Below, piece by piece: positions 16,577-25,863 of a DNA stretch of 64,000 nt (positions are counted from its first letter, which is position 1; the number at the start of each line of letters is the position of its first letter). The stretch lies in contig NZ_AP025698.1 in the NCBI RefSeq assembly GCF_023167465.1, forward strand, positions 620,001 to 684,000, written 5' to 3'. The notes under the pieces were generated by a model that did not search any database, had not been told where the DNA came from, and saw only the letters and a program-made list of their open reading frames with translations. A program made the position numbers and the translations under genes. This DNA is from Methanothermobacter tenebrarum (lineage in GTDB: Archaea > Methanobacteriota > Methanobacteria > Methanobacteriales > DSM-23052).

Positions 16577-17772
16577 CCATTATTCCCTTTTTCCATTATC
16601 TTATATACGAGGTCTCCGGGTCTTACCCTATCTGTTACTTTGACCCCCACCCTACACTTCTCGGCCTTTTTAACGTTTTTTCCATTTATCTGTAATGATT
16701 TCACCTTCTCTGTTATTGAGCCTGTGGTTTTCCCCTGGATTATTATATCATCTCCTATTTTGAGTTTGTCCCAGAGTCTGATTTCAGCCGCTCCCGCTTT
16801 CCTGTAATAGTTTAAGACTTGGCCTATGTCCTTTTTAATATACTTGGCCCGGTTTTGTGGGGGTCCCTGTTTTGGATTGTTAAAATAAAATCCTTCATCA
16901 AATCCTCTGTTGAATACTTTTTCAAGTTCTCTGATCCATTTCCTTTTAAATTCCCATGAACCGTTGAGGTGAGAGTCTATGGCTTCCCTGTAAACACGTG
17001 TTACTGTCGCAACATAGTCTGCTGGTCTTGCTCTTCCCTCGATTTTGAGGGCATGTATCCCAGCATCAATAAGGGATGGTATATGTTCTATCATGCAAAG
17101 GTCTCTTGGACTTAGAATATAACTTTGGATGTTCCCTTGACCAGCCTCTAATATTAGTGTCTCACCATCTTCTGATATCAGTTTCCAAGCTTTTCTGCAT
17201 GGTTGGAGGCATTCCCCATGATTTGCGCTTTTACCATAAAGGTGATAGCTTAGGAGGCAGCGCCCCGATATTGCCATGCAAAGGGCTCCGTGGACGAAGA
17301 CCTCAACCTCTAAGGGAGACTTTCTCACGATTTCTTTTATATCATCAAGTGAAAGCTCTCTTGATAATATAACCCTTTCAGCCCCCATCTTCTTGAGCAC
17401 ATCTAAACTTCTAGTATTGGATATGTTGGCTTGAACGCTTACATGGACGTTGAGTCCATTATCAACGGCTAGGTCGATGGCTCCAAGATCTGATACTATT
17501 AGAGCGTCCACTTCAAAACTGTGTAGTGATGGTAGCTTCGATTCTAGCTCCTTAAGATCCTTGTCCTTGAGGATGGTGTTCGTACAAACATATACTCTTT
17601 TATTGTTGTCATGGATCATCCTCGTGGCCTCTTTTATATCCTCTAGACTGAAATTAGAGACATTAGCACGTAGGTTACATCCTTCCATGCCAATATAGAC
17701 TGCATCGGCACCATTTTTAAGGGCTGCAGAAATTGAGGGGAAATCTCTAGCAGGTGCTAAAAGTTCAACCAT
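16573..17772 (-). CDS. U32 family peptidase-like protein
   Basis: A 399-residue member of the U32 (collagenase-like, YegQ/RlhA) family. It begins VELLAPARDFPSISAALKNGADAVYIG, and carries the family Cys cluster CMAISGRCLLSYHLYG, then NHGECLQPCRKAW at residues about 167-195, which may bind an iron-sulfur cluster; the C-terminus looks like a small beta barrel. Relatives modify RNA (hydroxylation of cytidine or uridine) rather than digest protein, so the peptidase name may be misleading. GGTGAGGCT precedes ATG 17772. Operon with the CBS gene. Confidence 0.85.
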   Translation of the reverse strand: MVELLAPARDFPSISAALKNGADAVYIGMEGCNLRANVSNFSLEDIKEATRMIHDNNKRVYVCTNTILKDKDLKELESKLPSLHSFEVDALIVSDLGAIDLAVDNGLNVHVSVQANISNTRSLDVLKKMGAERVILSRELSLDDIKEIVRKSPLEVEVFVHGALCMAISGRCLLSYHLYGKSANHGECLQPCRKAWKLISEDGETLILEAGQGNIQSYILSPRDLCMIEHIPSLIDAGIHALKIEGRARPADYVATVTRVYREAIDSHLNGSWEFKRKWIRELEKVFNRGFDEGFYFNNPKQGPPQNRAKYIKKDIGQVLNYYRKAGAAEIRLWDKLKIGDDIIIQGKTTGSITEKVKSLQINGKNVKKAEKCRVGVKVTDRVRPGDLVYKIMEKGNNG

Positions 17773-17790
17773 AGCCTCACCAGCAAGGAA

Positions 17791-19170
17791 TCATATTCCA
17801 TGTTTTAATGGTAGTGGGGTGGGATATTCCCCATCAAGGCATCCTGTGCAAAGATTCTCTTTGCTGATGCCAATAGCCTCTACTAGGGATTCTATGCTCA
17901 GATAACCTAATGAGTCGACGCCTAGTATGTCTCTTATCTCTTCGATTGTTTTGTTAGATGCTAGAAGTTCCTTTTTTGTGGCCATTGCAATACCATAGTA
18001 GCATGGTGATGTTATCGGAGGACACCCTATCCTAAGGTGTATTTCCCTTGCTCCAGCCCCTTTTAGGACGTCTATAAGGGCCTTTGATGTTGTGCCCCTA
18101 ACTATACTATCATCTATGAGCACTATCCGCTTGTTTTCAAGTTCCGATTTTATGGGGTTCATTTTGAGTTTAACCGCGGTTTCTCTTTCTTCCTGGGTTG
18201 GCATGATGAAAGTGCGGCCCACATAACGGTTCTTTATAAGGCCTTCACCATAGGGTATGCCTGATTCTCGTGAATATCCTATCGCAGCTGTTATGGCAGA
18301 GTCTGGTACTGGCATTACAACGTCCACATCTGCTGGGTGTTCCCTGTAGAGTGCTCTTCCTATCTTTAGTCTTACCTCGTAGACGTTTCTGCCATCGATG
18401 ATACTGTCTGGTCGTGCGAAGTATACGTATTCGAACATGCAATGGGCCCTTCTCATCTTCTCGGAGCCTTTGATGATATGCGACTCTTCATTGTTTAGGT
18501 GGATTATCTCCCCTGGTTGAACGTCCCTTTGGTATTCGGCGCCTATAACATCGAATGCCACGCTCTCGGATGCCACCATCCTAGTCCCGTCCTTTTCTGC
18601 TAATGCTAATGGTTTTATCCCCAGGGGGTCCCTAACAGCATATAATCCATGGTTGAAGAGTATTACAAGGGAATATGATCCTATGAGATGCTTCGAAGTC
18701 CTTTCAATGGCCTTCATCATATTGTTGTCCTTTTGGTATTCCCTCCTGATCAAATGACTGATAACCTCAGAATCTGTGGTTGATCTGAAGGTGTACCCTT
18801 CCCTTTGTAATTTTCTTCGAAGCTCCCATGAGTTTACTATGTCACCATTATGGGCTATGGCAATATCCAGGCCGTCTATTCTACTGTGAAATGGTTGTGA
18901 ATTCTCTATCCTGGACTGTCCTGTGGTTGAATATCTTACATGGCCGATTCCAATGTTACCCTTGAGTTTTTTCAATTTTTTGCCATTGAAGACCTCATAT
19001 AGTAGTCCCATCCCCTTGTGTGTGTAGAATTTTTTTCCGTTAGAGGTTGAGATTCCTGCAGATTCTTGTCCGCGGTGTTGGAGGGCGTAGAGTCCATAAT
19101 AGATGTGGGGGGCTATATCCTTGTTTTTGTCAAGGGAGTATATGCCCACGATACCACACTTGTCCTTCAC
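17791..19170 (-). CDS. purF: Amidophosphoribosyltransferase
   Basis: Commits PRPP to purine synthesis by adding ammonia from glutamine. The N-terminal nucleophile Cys is in [11 protein letters not shown], exposed after removal of a short leader; [11 protein letters not shown] and NGDIVN belong to the glutaminase domain, and [12 protein letters not shown] near residue 350 is the PRPP-binding loop of the phosphoribosyltransferase domain. GTG 19170 was chosen because GGGGGAG lies 7 nt upstream and leaves only four residues before Cys; the frame is open to 19188. It follows the TOPRIM gene by 8-26 nt. Confidence 0.95.
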   Translation of the reverse strand: MKDKCGIVGIYSLDKNKDIAPHIYYGLYALQHRGQESAGISTSNGKKFYTHKGMGLLYEVFNGKKLKKLKGNIGIGHVRYSTTGQSRIENSQPFHSRIDGLDIAIAHNGDIVNSWELRRKLQREGYTFRSTTDSEVISHLIRREYQKDNNMMKAIERTSKHLIGSYSLVILFNHGLYAVRDPLGIKPLALAEKDGTRMVASESVAFDVIGAEYQRDVQPGEIIHLNNEESHIIKGSEKMRRAHCMFEYVYFARPDSIIDGRNVYEVRLKIGRALYREHPADVDVVMPVPDSAITAAIGYSRESGIPYGEGLIKNRYVGRTFIMPTQEERETAVKLKMNPIKSELENKRIVLIDDSIVRGTTSKALIDVLKGAGAREIHLRIGCPPITSPCYYGIAMATKKELLASNKTIEEIRDILGVDSLGYLSIESLVEAIGISKENLCTGCLDGEYPTPLPLKHGI

Positions 19171-19195
19171 CTTAGATTCTCCCCCCACCCCTTTT

Positions 19196-20038
19196 TTACT
19201 CTTCTTCTGTTCTGCTCATTAAAAACAGAATCGTCCTTATGGTCCTCAGGCAGGTTCTCGCATCCTCCTTTGAAGGTGCTGCAATATAACCTTGTCCTAT
19301 GATGAGATTCTCAGTCTTAAGAGTATCTGCCACTTGTACTATCCTCTTTTCATCTTCAAGTTCTTCATCAAAAAGTTCTTTCCATAATTCATGGAGGGGA
19401 AACATTTCAAGGAAACTCTTACTTTTAAGTTCCTTGTATTTTTCCTTAATTTCATGGTGTTCTTCTTGGAGGTTGGTGAACTTCTCCTCTAATTCTTCTA
19501 ATTTGGAGTTTAATTCCTCCTTTTCTCCTTTGATCTTCTCCAATTCATTTGATAATCTATTATTCTCATCTTTTAGTGTGCTGTTTTCATTGACTAGTTC
19601 ATCTATCTCGGACTTGAATTGGAGCACCCTTTCTTCAAGTTTTCTCAATTTTCTTATGTTTGCGATTGAGGATAAACCGGCCCTTATAATAGCATTTTTT
19701 ATCTCTTCCATCATGAGTCGGGGGTCAATGTATTCCACATCATGGCTATAGGGTAATTTCACCCTTTCAACGTGCCCCACACTCTCTTTGAGGTTCCTCT
19801 GGAACTTCTCTGCAAGTTCTCTGCCAGTTGCGTCAGCATCCGTGGCTATGAGGACTATATCAGCGCCTTCAACAGCCCTTTTAGCTATTTCTAGGCTGGT
19901 GGTTGGTATTATGGAAGAGATTGTGATATGATACTCAGAACCCAAGGAAACATCCTGAAGAGCCTTCGAAACACTCTCCACATCAGATGCCCCCTCAACG
20001 ATTATACGAACATCAATGGGGCCGCGATTATTTAACAT
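19196..20038 (-). CDS. TOPRIM-domain protein with long coiled coil
   Basis: A 280-residue protein. Residues 8-105 form a TOPRIM domain with the catalytic Glu in IIVEGASD and the DxD in [11 protein letters not shown], the metal-binding pattern of primases, topoisomerases and OLD nucleases. Residues about 125-215 are heptad-like and strongly charged, a coiled coil; a short C-terminal region ends in SRTEEE. The ATG directly abuts the L37e stop codon, and purF follows, so it sits in a translation/RNA and purine operon. The activity is unknown; nucleic-acid cleavage or 5S-type RNA processing are possibilities suggested only by the fold and neighbours. Confidence 0.8.
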   Translation of the reverse strand: MLNNRGPIDVRIIVEGASDVESVSKALQDVSLGSEYHITISSIIPTTSLEIAKRAVEGADIVLIATDADATGRELAEKFQRNLKESVGHVERVKLPYSHDVEYIDPRLMMEEIKNAIIRAGLSSIANIRKLRKLEERVLQFKSEIDELVNENSTLKDENNRLSNELEKIKGEKEELNSKLEELEEKFTNLQEEHHEIKEKYKELKSKSFLEMFPLHELWKELFDEELEDEKRIVQVADTLKTENLIIGQGYIAAPSKEDARTCLRTIRTILFLMSRTEEE

Positions 20039-20221
20039 TTATTTCAACCTTCGACCATTAACTTTCTTATTCTGCCAACTATAACGTCTTATCCTCTTGG
20101 ATCTTCCGAAGCCGCAAGCGGCACACACCCTCTTACGTATGTGATAAGCGTTCCTTCCACAACGTCTACATCTTATATGCAGACTCTTATTCCTTTTACC
20201 GAATGATGGAGTGCCTTTCAT
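20039..20221 (-). CDS. rpl37e: 50S ribosomal protein L37e
   Basis: A 60-residue zinc-ribbon ribosomal protein. It opens [20 protein letters not shown] and has the two CxxC pairs (CRRC at residues 18-21 and CAAC at 33-36), then [12 protein letters not shown] and NGRR, all diagnostic for L37e. AGGAGG precedes the ATG. Located between LSm and the TOPRIM gene, the usual arrangement in Methanobacteriales and other archaea. Confidence 0.97.
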   Translation of the reverse strand: MKGTPSFGKRNKSLHIRCRRCGRNAYHIRKRVCAACGFGRSKRIRRYSWQNKKVNGRRLK

Positions 20222-20268
20222 CGTCTAATCCTCCTAAAATAAGCTTTATAACTATTATTCTATGAATA

Positions 20269-20523
<255 letters not shown>

Positions 20524-20550
20524 TCAATTTAACTAAGAGCATATTTAACC

Positions 20551-20700
20551 TTATCGGCGGAGAAGTCACTCCATACCCCCCAAAGTGTGGGATGAAAATC
20601 CCACATTTATATATGTACAACAGATGAAAAAGTGGCTACCCACAAGATTAAACAGGTAACCCCACCACGTGCAAGTAGGGAAACATCCAAATCCCTTTTT
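20551..20700 (+). repeat. IS200/IS605-like end followed by short hairpin-rich noncoding stretch
   Basis: TTATCGGCGGAGAAG, a C-run, GTGTGGGATGAAAATCCCAC and TATATATG repeat the layout of the left ends at 3040 and 14571. The next 80 nt have no ORF but can pair locally (GTGGCTACCCAC; GGTAACCCCACCAC; GGGAAACATCCAAATCCC) and end in a T run. It may be a transposase-less mini-element; the right end is less clear than at 39994-40037. Confidence 0.4.
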
Positions 20701-20745
20701 AACTGCGAATAAAAACTATGAGTCTCACAAAATTTTAACCTAAAC

Positions 20746-22128
20746 TCACCTTCTCCGGAGCCTCTGGATATAAAGTCGCGCCCAAATGTATGCGATCATA
20801 CTACCAACTATATCACCCGCAACTATACCCCACCAAGCCCCGGCCTGTCCAAAATTCAAACAAATAGCCAGCAAGTATGTGAATATGACTATGAAGAGCA
20901 ATTGTCTTATCACAGTTAATATGAGTGAGGTTATGCCTTTCCCCACCCCCTGGAACACGGAATTTGACATGAGCCCTGGTGGCATGAAAATATAGAATAG
21001 GCACATCACCCTAAGAAACTCTGTTATAACCGGGGCTAGATGACTTGTCCGAGGGGAATAGGTGAATATCCTAGAAATATACGGTGCAAAGATGAAAGTC
21101 AAGACACTCATGATTGTCGCTATAAGTATGCCTAACTTTATGGAATAACTGTGGGCTATTGATAGATTCTCGTACTCCCTGGCACCATATGCGACACCAG
21201 CAACCGTTATGGTGCCAGTGCCGATTGATATAATAGGTACTAAGCCTATCATAACTATCCTCCACCCAGCAGAATAAACTGCCACCGCATCCGTCCCAGC
21301 CACAGTGACAAGTATTATATTCAAGATTGCAACACCACCAGAGATCACTAAAAATTCTACACTGGCAGGTAATGCAACCCCTAGGATCGATTTCGCAACC
21401 CTAAAATCTGCCCTGTAATATTCTAATGACAGTCTTGTGAATGTGTCCCTCTTTTGGAAGAACCAATATAGTATGACAGCTGATACAATAAACTGTGATG
21501 CTAAGGTTGCCCAAGCCGCCCCAGCAATCCCTAATCCTAATAAGTAGATGAGTATCGGATCCAATATCATGTTAATTATGGATGAGATTATCATGGCATA
21601 CATTGTACGTTTAGTGTCCCCTTCACCCCTTAAGATCCCATAAGCAGACCCATTAAATAACATGAAAAGTGTACCAGCAAAAACTATACGAGCATATACA
21701 ACAGCAAGACCAATAGCATCCTTAGCCCCTAAGATTAAAAGCAGATCCCCTAAGAAAAATTCTAACATTACTGTTATAATAGCTGAAATGATTATGGTCA
21801 GTATTATCACATGTATTGCGCTGTTGTTCATCTTTCTTGTGTCCCCAGCCCCTATACACCTTGAAATAGTGGAGGCCGCGCCAGCCCCGAGACCATTTGA
21901 TAAGCCGACCAGTATCATATAGAGTGGTGTGACGAAACCTATAGCCGCGAGGGCTTCACCTCCAAGACCGGAGACCCAGATAGCATCCACTAGGTTATAA
22001 GTTGACATTAGAAGCATTGCTATGATAAGATGTCCCGAAAGCTTCCAAATGGCCTTCTTAGGATCCCCTGTGATGATCGCAACACCCGTTGTTTCATTCT
22101 TACTTTCTTCCGGTTCTTCTTTTTTCAT
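20746..22128 (-). CDS. MATE family efflux transporter
   Basis: A 460-residue membrane protein with about twelve hydrophobic helices. LSGHLIIAMLLMSTYNLVDAIWVSGLGGEALAAIGFVTPL is typical of the first half, GLGAGAASTISRCIGAGD is the conserved loop after helix 3, and the second half repeats it (VTVAGVAYGAREYENL). MATE proteins export drugs or metabolites driven by Na+ or H+. ATG 22128 (MKKEEPEES) gives a short charged cytoplasmic N-terminus; an extension to 22173 is less likely. Monocistronic. Confidence 0.9.
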   Translation of the reverse strand: MKKEEPEESKNETTGVAIITGDPKKAIWKLSGHLIIAMLLMSTYNLVDAIWVSGLGGEALAAIGFVTPLYMILVGLSNGLGAGAASTISRCIGAGDTRKMNNSAIHVIILTIIISAIITVMLEFFLGDLLLILGAKDAIGLAVVYARIVFAGTLFMLFNGSAYGILRGEGDTKRTMYAMIISSIINMILDPILIYLLGLGIAGAAWATLASQFIVSAVILYWFFQKRDTFTRLSLEYYRADFRVAKSILGVALPASVEFLVISGGVAILNIILVTVAGTDAVAVYSAGWRIVMIGLVPIISIGTGTITVAGVAYGAREYENLSIAHSYSIKLGILIATIMSVLTFIFAPYISRIFTYSPRTSHLAPVITEFLRVMCLFYIFMPPGLMSNSVFQGVGKGITSLILTVIRQLLFIVIFTYLLAICLNFGQAGAWWGIVAGDIVGSMIAYIWARLYIQRLRRR

Positions 22129-22173
22129 GAAACACCACTGATTTAATATTATACAAGAAGGAGAGGAAACCAT

Positions 22174-22760
22174 TAGGCTTTCTATTTGGGAAATACACCC
22201 CTCAGATCACGCTCTTTATAAGATGTTCCACTCCTAAAATTTTTTATGGGGGGGACAATCTCCAATATTGTAACCAGGATATTTCTAAGATCCTCCTGGC
22301 CTTGAATGGGAATTTGGAGGGCGGCCAGCATTAAAAGAATTTAAAGGATATGATGAGATAATATATCAAAAATATAAGCCCCCATGATATATAAAGTTAC
22401 TTTTATAAGAATTTAGAAGCGAAAAACCGCTAGAATGTGTGGGTTGATATTCTATTTTCCGGTTTAACCCCCTACTAATATTATTTACCAATTCTTTGTT
22501 GCCCTGACAAATTCTATGTCATCTTCACACTCATCAATTAATCCCGACTAAATAACCTTTTTATCCTCTCTGGATAGCCCCCCAAAATTAGGTGCTCATC
22601 TTTGAATGTAGGTTTAACGTTTTCCCATCCTCGTAGGATGAATGCCTATCCTTATATTGTAATATTTTGCTCTGTGATCGCCACCATTAGGTTTTTTTGA
22701 TCTGTTTTAGGAAATTCTGATTAATGGGATCTTTGTAATGGTAAGTTCATCAGCTTGGAA
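22174..22760 (-). other. Intergenic region with traces of decayed coding sequence
   Basis: No intact gene. On the minus strand around 22560-22660 a short readable stretch (KPTFKDEHLILGGYPERIKR) without start and between stops may be an old coding fragment downstream of the pseudogene at 22780-23885. The remainder, 22200-22480, is AT-rich without recognisable features. Confidence 0.35.
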
Positions 22761-22779
22761 GGTTAAACTAACATTGAAC

Positions 22780-23885
22780 GATCCGAGATTAATGGGATGT
22801 TTGTACTGGTAAGTTGCATTGCGTGATAATCGGTGTAGCTGACTTCATAGGCACTGCCTTCTTCTTCCCACACTTCCTTTAATAGTAATCCCGTTGTCTT
22901 GTCATAATATCTTCTGACTGGATTTTAACGCCTCCCTCTTCTATGATGGTAGTGGTTTCCCAACAGTTGACAATTTTATCCATAACATTTATGGGTGCAG
23001 AGCCCACTATGGTCTCTGCTCCAGTTTCACCCTCTGATCCTCTGACTGGTATTGAGTCCCCTCCCCGTAACCTCTAGGTAAGAATATCATGGATGAGTAT
23101 GTTCCATTATTGTCTTCGAGGGTTTCAGGGTCAAATACCATGGATTGGCTGGGAATAGGCTCCTGATATACTGATTCAGTCAGCCATACTGTTTCACCAC
23201 TCATATTTATGATTTCTTCTATTTGCCCATTTGTTGCATTCCTATAGGTAACATTAACAGCCTGGTGGTAGGATTTGTTGTTAACTTGGCCACTTATTTC
23301 ATAGTTTGCATATGAATTAGGGTTGGGTATTATATTTACTGGTCCCACGCGGCTGGTTTCCGGCTCTGAAAAAGGATCCCACAAGCTACTATACTCTAAA
23401 ATCTCAGGTTTGTCTTCAACGTCAAAGACTAACAGGAAGCTTCTACTTTCCCCCGGGGGTATTCTAACACTCTCAGGAACATCTGTATCCTGGCCATAAA
23501 AGTTTGAATAACTCATATATTCACCGTCACCGAGTAAATTGAAATCAAGTGCAGAGACGGTTACAGGACCATCACCCTTATTTTCTACCGTGACATTCAT
23601 TATAATAAACCTACCATGATTTGGAGAATTATCAATGATACTATCCACAATATATGCTGAATTCACCGTCACAGCCACATCCGCGTTAATCAAGAGACAG
23701 CCAATAGCATAAATCGCTAAAACAACAATCAAAAAATACCCAAAAGATGCTAAAACCATCTTCCAAAGCGTGCCAGACCTAAAACCTGGTATTCTAATCC
23801 TACGCGTAGTTCCACTCTCTATCCTCGGCTTTAAAGGAGATCCGCAACGCTTACAAAACTTTGCGTATGGGTGGATGTTTATCAA
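22780..23885 (-). pseudogene. Zinc-ribbon membrane protein with DUF4352-like domain, frameshifted in its C-terminal part
   Basis: The main frame (23885-23007, 292 residues) has a zinc-ribbon-like FCKRCGSPLKP, one transmembrane helix (residues about 42-66) and an extracellular beta-rich region resembling DUF4352 (FIIMNVTVENKGDGPVTVSALDFNLL). After a shift near 23040 the frame continues as GAETIVGSAPINVMDKIVNCW, and after another near 22922 as YYDKTTGLLLKEVWEEEG and YEVSYTDYHAMQLTSTNIP, giving a protein about 370 residues long in the ancestor. The zinc ribbon has only one CxxC, so the N-terminus may also be clipped. Probably a decayed surface protein. Confidence 0.6.
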
Positions 23886-23935
23886 TAAATAATTTCGGGT
23901 TCACATTGAGGAGCTTCTCCACCGATAAAGGATAA
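23886..23935 (-). repeat. IS200/IS605-like end, minus orientation
   Basis: On the minus strand TTTATCGGTGGAGAAGCTCC then GTGAACCCGAAATTATTTATTG parallels the left ends at 20551 and 63856. It lies just downstream of the tnpB C-terminal fragment and runs into the start of the zinc-ribbon gene. Confidence 0.35.
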
Positions 23936-23969
23936 CCGTCTATCACCCATTTGGGGGAGAATGTATAAT

Positions 23970-24406
23970 ATTTTTTTTTGAATTACGAACTACCATCGCC
24001 CTTACGCACATGGCCCTGGGAGGAGCTTGGTGGAATTCCACCCCACCTTTTATACTCACCAATAGAGTTCAGCCCGCCAACATCCCCGTGGATTCTGAAC
24101 CCCCCTCAATGGGCACAAATATCAAGGTTGACACTCTCCACGGTTAAAACCGGGAGATTCTGGGTTTGTCGCTGATGCTAATCCTGCCCAGTTTTTGGGC
24201 ACGTGTCAAGGCGGCCCCTCCCCTGGACATGTAGCCCAGGGGTTCGTTAGGCATTTAATCCAGTACTTCCTAGGATGTCGAGAGCCTCTCTCATTCACGA
24301 TAGGAATTTCTACAATTTTTTTATCGGTACAAAGGATTAAGTTTTTTTTCATCTCGTGCATGAGCTTTCTTGTCAATTCTTTTGTAACTATCCCCCTATA
24401 CTTCAC
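23970..24406 (-). pseudogene. Degenerate C-terminal fragment of a TnpB-like transposase plus right end
   Basis: The minus strand reads HPRKYWIKCLTNPW and, in shifted frames, SATNPESPGFNRG, GGFRIHGDVGGLNSIGEYK and GHVRKGDGSS. The CG-FRIHGDVGG-N pattern matches the zinc-finger end of TnpB (CGF..HRDVNGA.NI), and the final codons blend into GATGGTAGTTCGTAATTC, which resembles the right-end GGTAGTTCA of IS200/IS605. At least three frame changes and several stops are required. The N-terminal two thirds and tnpA are absent. Confidence 0.5.
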
Positions 24407-24503
24407 ACATATGCAGTTTTTGCAAGCAATAGAAAGTATAAAAAAATATGCTTTTCAGTTACAATATCAATTAGGAGGGTGTATTTGGTGGGAGGTTAAG
24501 GTC

Positions 24504-24860
24504 ATGAAGAAGGTGCTTTTTGTCTGTAGGAACAATTCTGGAAGATCTCAGATGGCTGAAGCCCTCCTCAAGAACATTTATGGTGAATATTATGAAGTTT
24601 ATAGTGGAGGGGTGGAACCAAAGCCCATAAACCCCTCCATAGTGAAGGTTATGGAAGAGATCGGCATTAGCATGAAAGGTCATAGATCAAAGAGTATTAA
24701 AGAGTTTCAAGGAAAAAAATTTGATATAATAATAACTCTTTGTGAAGATACATGTCCAATATTACCAGAGGCTGGAAAGTACATCCATGTTAAATTCCCA
24801 GACCCTAAAAATGCAGATATTGAAACATTACGCAAAATTAGGGATACTATCAGTAAATGA
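24504..24860 (+). CDS. Low-molecular-weight phosphatase/arsenate reductase family protein
   Basis: A 118-residue LMW-PTP-fold protein. The catalytic loop CRNNSGRS (Cys 9, CX5R) begins the chain and the general-acid Asp is in HVKFPDPKNAD near residue 100; TLCEDTC holds the pair of cysteines used by thioredoxin-type ArsC enzymes. This suggests arsenate reductase, with protein phosphatase as alternative. ATG 24504 has GGAGGTT 6 nt upstream; the longer open frame to 24195 is noncoding DNA. No arsenic transporter is next to it. Confidence 0.75.
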   Translation: MKKVLFVCRNNSGRSQMAEALLKNIYGEYYEVYSGGVEPKPINPSIVKVMEEIGISMKGHRSKSIKEFQGKKFDIIITLCEDTCPILPEAGKYIHVKFPDPKNADIETLRKIRDTISK

Positions 24861-24901
24861 ATCAAAAAGGAACTAAAACCTTGACTAATAAACCTCTAAG
24901 A

Positions 24902-25421
24902 TTATTTTAGCGGTATTCTACCATCATAGAACCCTTGGAGGATCCGGGCATAGGGTTGACCAATTTCTATCGAAATTTTAAGATCATTCACATTATAATC
25001 TCGCGGAGGGTCTGCGAGGACTATCTGGCCCAGAACTTTATTATCGTATTTCACGGCCACTGATAAAAATCTTCGGATAATTTTATGGTCCTTTGGTATT
25101 CCATGGGCTATGGGATGATTTGTAGGATCGTTAGTGAAGAACGATTTTCCAGTGTCCATAGAATAGCCTAGCAAACCCCCATATTTTCCATTTTTTTGGA
25201 CTTTAAACCTCGCCTCCCCCATACTATTATAATATGCGCATTGACTTGTAACCTGTGAAAACTTTATAGCAACACTATCACCATTTTCCGGGTCTATATA
25301 TGTCACATAACAGTATCTGCTACCTGTTAATCTTCTCAATTCCTCAAATATTATGTTAGCGGCCTCTTTAACCGTGGATGCTTTTTTTGATCTTTTCAGC
25401 TACAATTTTCACCCTGTCCAT
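24902..25421 (-). CDS. GAF-domain protein, frame broken at an A7 run near the start
   Basis: The open frame from 25339 encodes a GAF-like sensor domain: SRYCYVTYIDPENGDSVAIKF, GKSFFTNDPTNHP and FLSVAVKYDNKVLGQIVLADPP. Upstream, an ATG at 25421 (MDRVKIVAEKIKKS) runs into a stop, but shifting by one base within the AAAAAAA at about 25385 joins it to KASTVKEAANIIFEELRRLTG, the natural N-terminal helix. The complete protein would be about 172 residues. GAF domains bind small ligands or haem/cofactors; the ligand here is unknown. It precedes no kinase. Confidence 0.6.
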
Positions 25422-25437
25422 GGCAGATCCCAGATAT

Positions 25438-25860
25438 TTAAAGTTTTTCGAATCCGACATATGAGAGTACTTTTTCTGTGTCTTCGCCTAGTATATCTCT
25501 TGAACGTCTTTGACATTCTCTGATGACTGATTTTAGGTTTTCTTCACCTTTCCAGTACTTTTCAAGGTAATTGTAGCCGAGGTCCTGTGCTATCTTTTCT
25601 ATTATGAGTGAGCAGAGGAATATGTCATCAATGTAACCGTGTGGTCCATAAATTTCCTCGGGTAGAATGTCATAGGGGGCCACTAAATATCCTAGGGTGG
25701 CGCATATCATAAGACGCGTTTTGGCCCCGATCTTATCATCATTTAATAGGTCTGAAAGTAGTTGGAAGATGTCTGGGGCATAATCTACTATCATCTCATA
25801 ATCTCCCCTGTACTTGTCCAGGTTTTCCCTTAGAAGGTCATAGAATCCTTTAAACTTCAT
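25438..25860 (-). CDS. DUF1232 (YkvA-like) protein
   Basis: A 140-residue protein carrying the DUF1232 signature LGYLVAPYDILPEEIYGPHGYIDDIFL near residues 55-82, in which the DxxP and DD residues are conserved. In this family the segment is often membrane-associated; the function is unknown. The gene starts 3 nt after the helicase stop codon, so both are probably one transcript. Confidence 0.8.
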   Translation of the reverse strand: MKFKGFYDLLRENLDKYRGDYEMIVDYAPDIFQLLSDLLNDDKIGAKTRLMICATLGYLVAPYDILPEEIYGPHGYIDDIFLCSLIIEKIAQDLGYNYLEKYWKGEENLKSVIRECQRRSRDILGEDTEKVLSYVGFEKL

Positions 25861-25863
25861 ATT

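Noticed and set aside
23978..24175. Small plus-strand gene
   Set aside because: The DNA is explained by a decayed tnpB C-terminus on the opposite strand.
24195..24503. N-terminal extension of the phosphatase-like protein
   Set aside because: The catalytic loop must lie near the N-terminus in this fold and a good ribosome site precedes ATG 24504.
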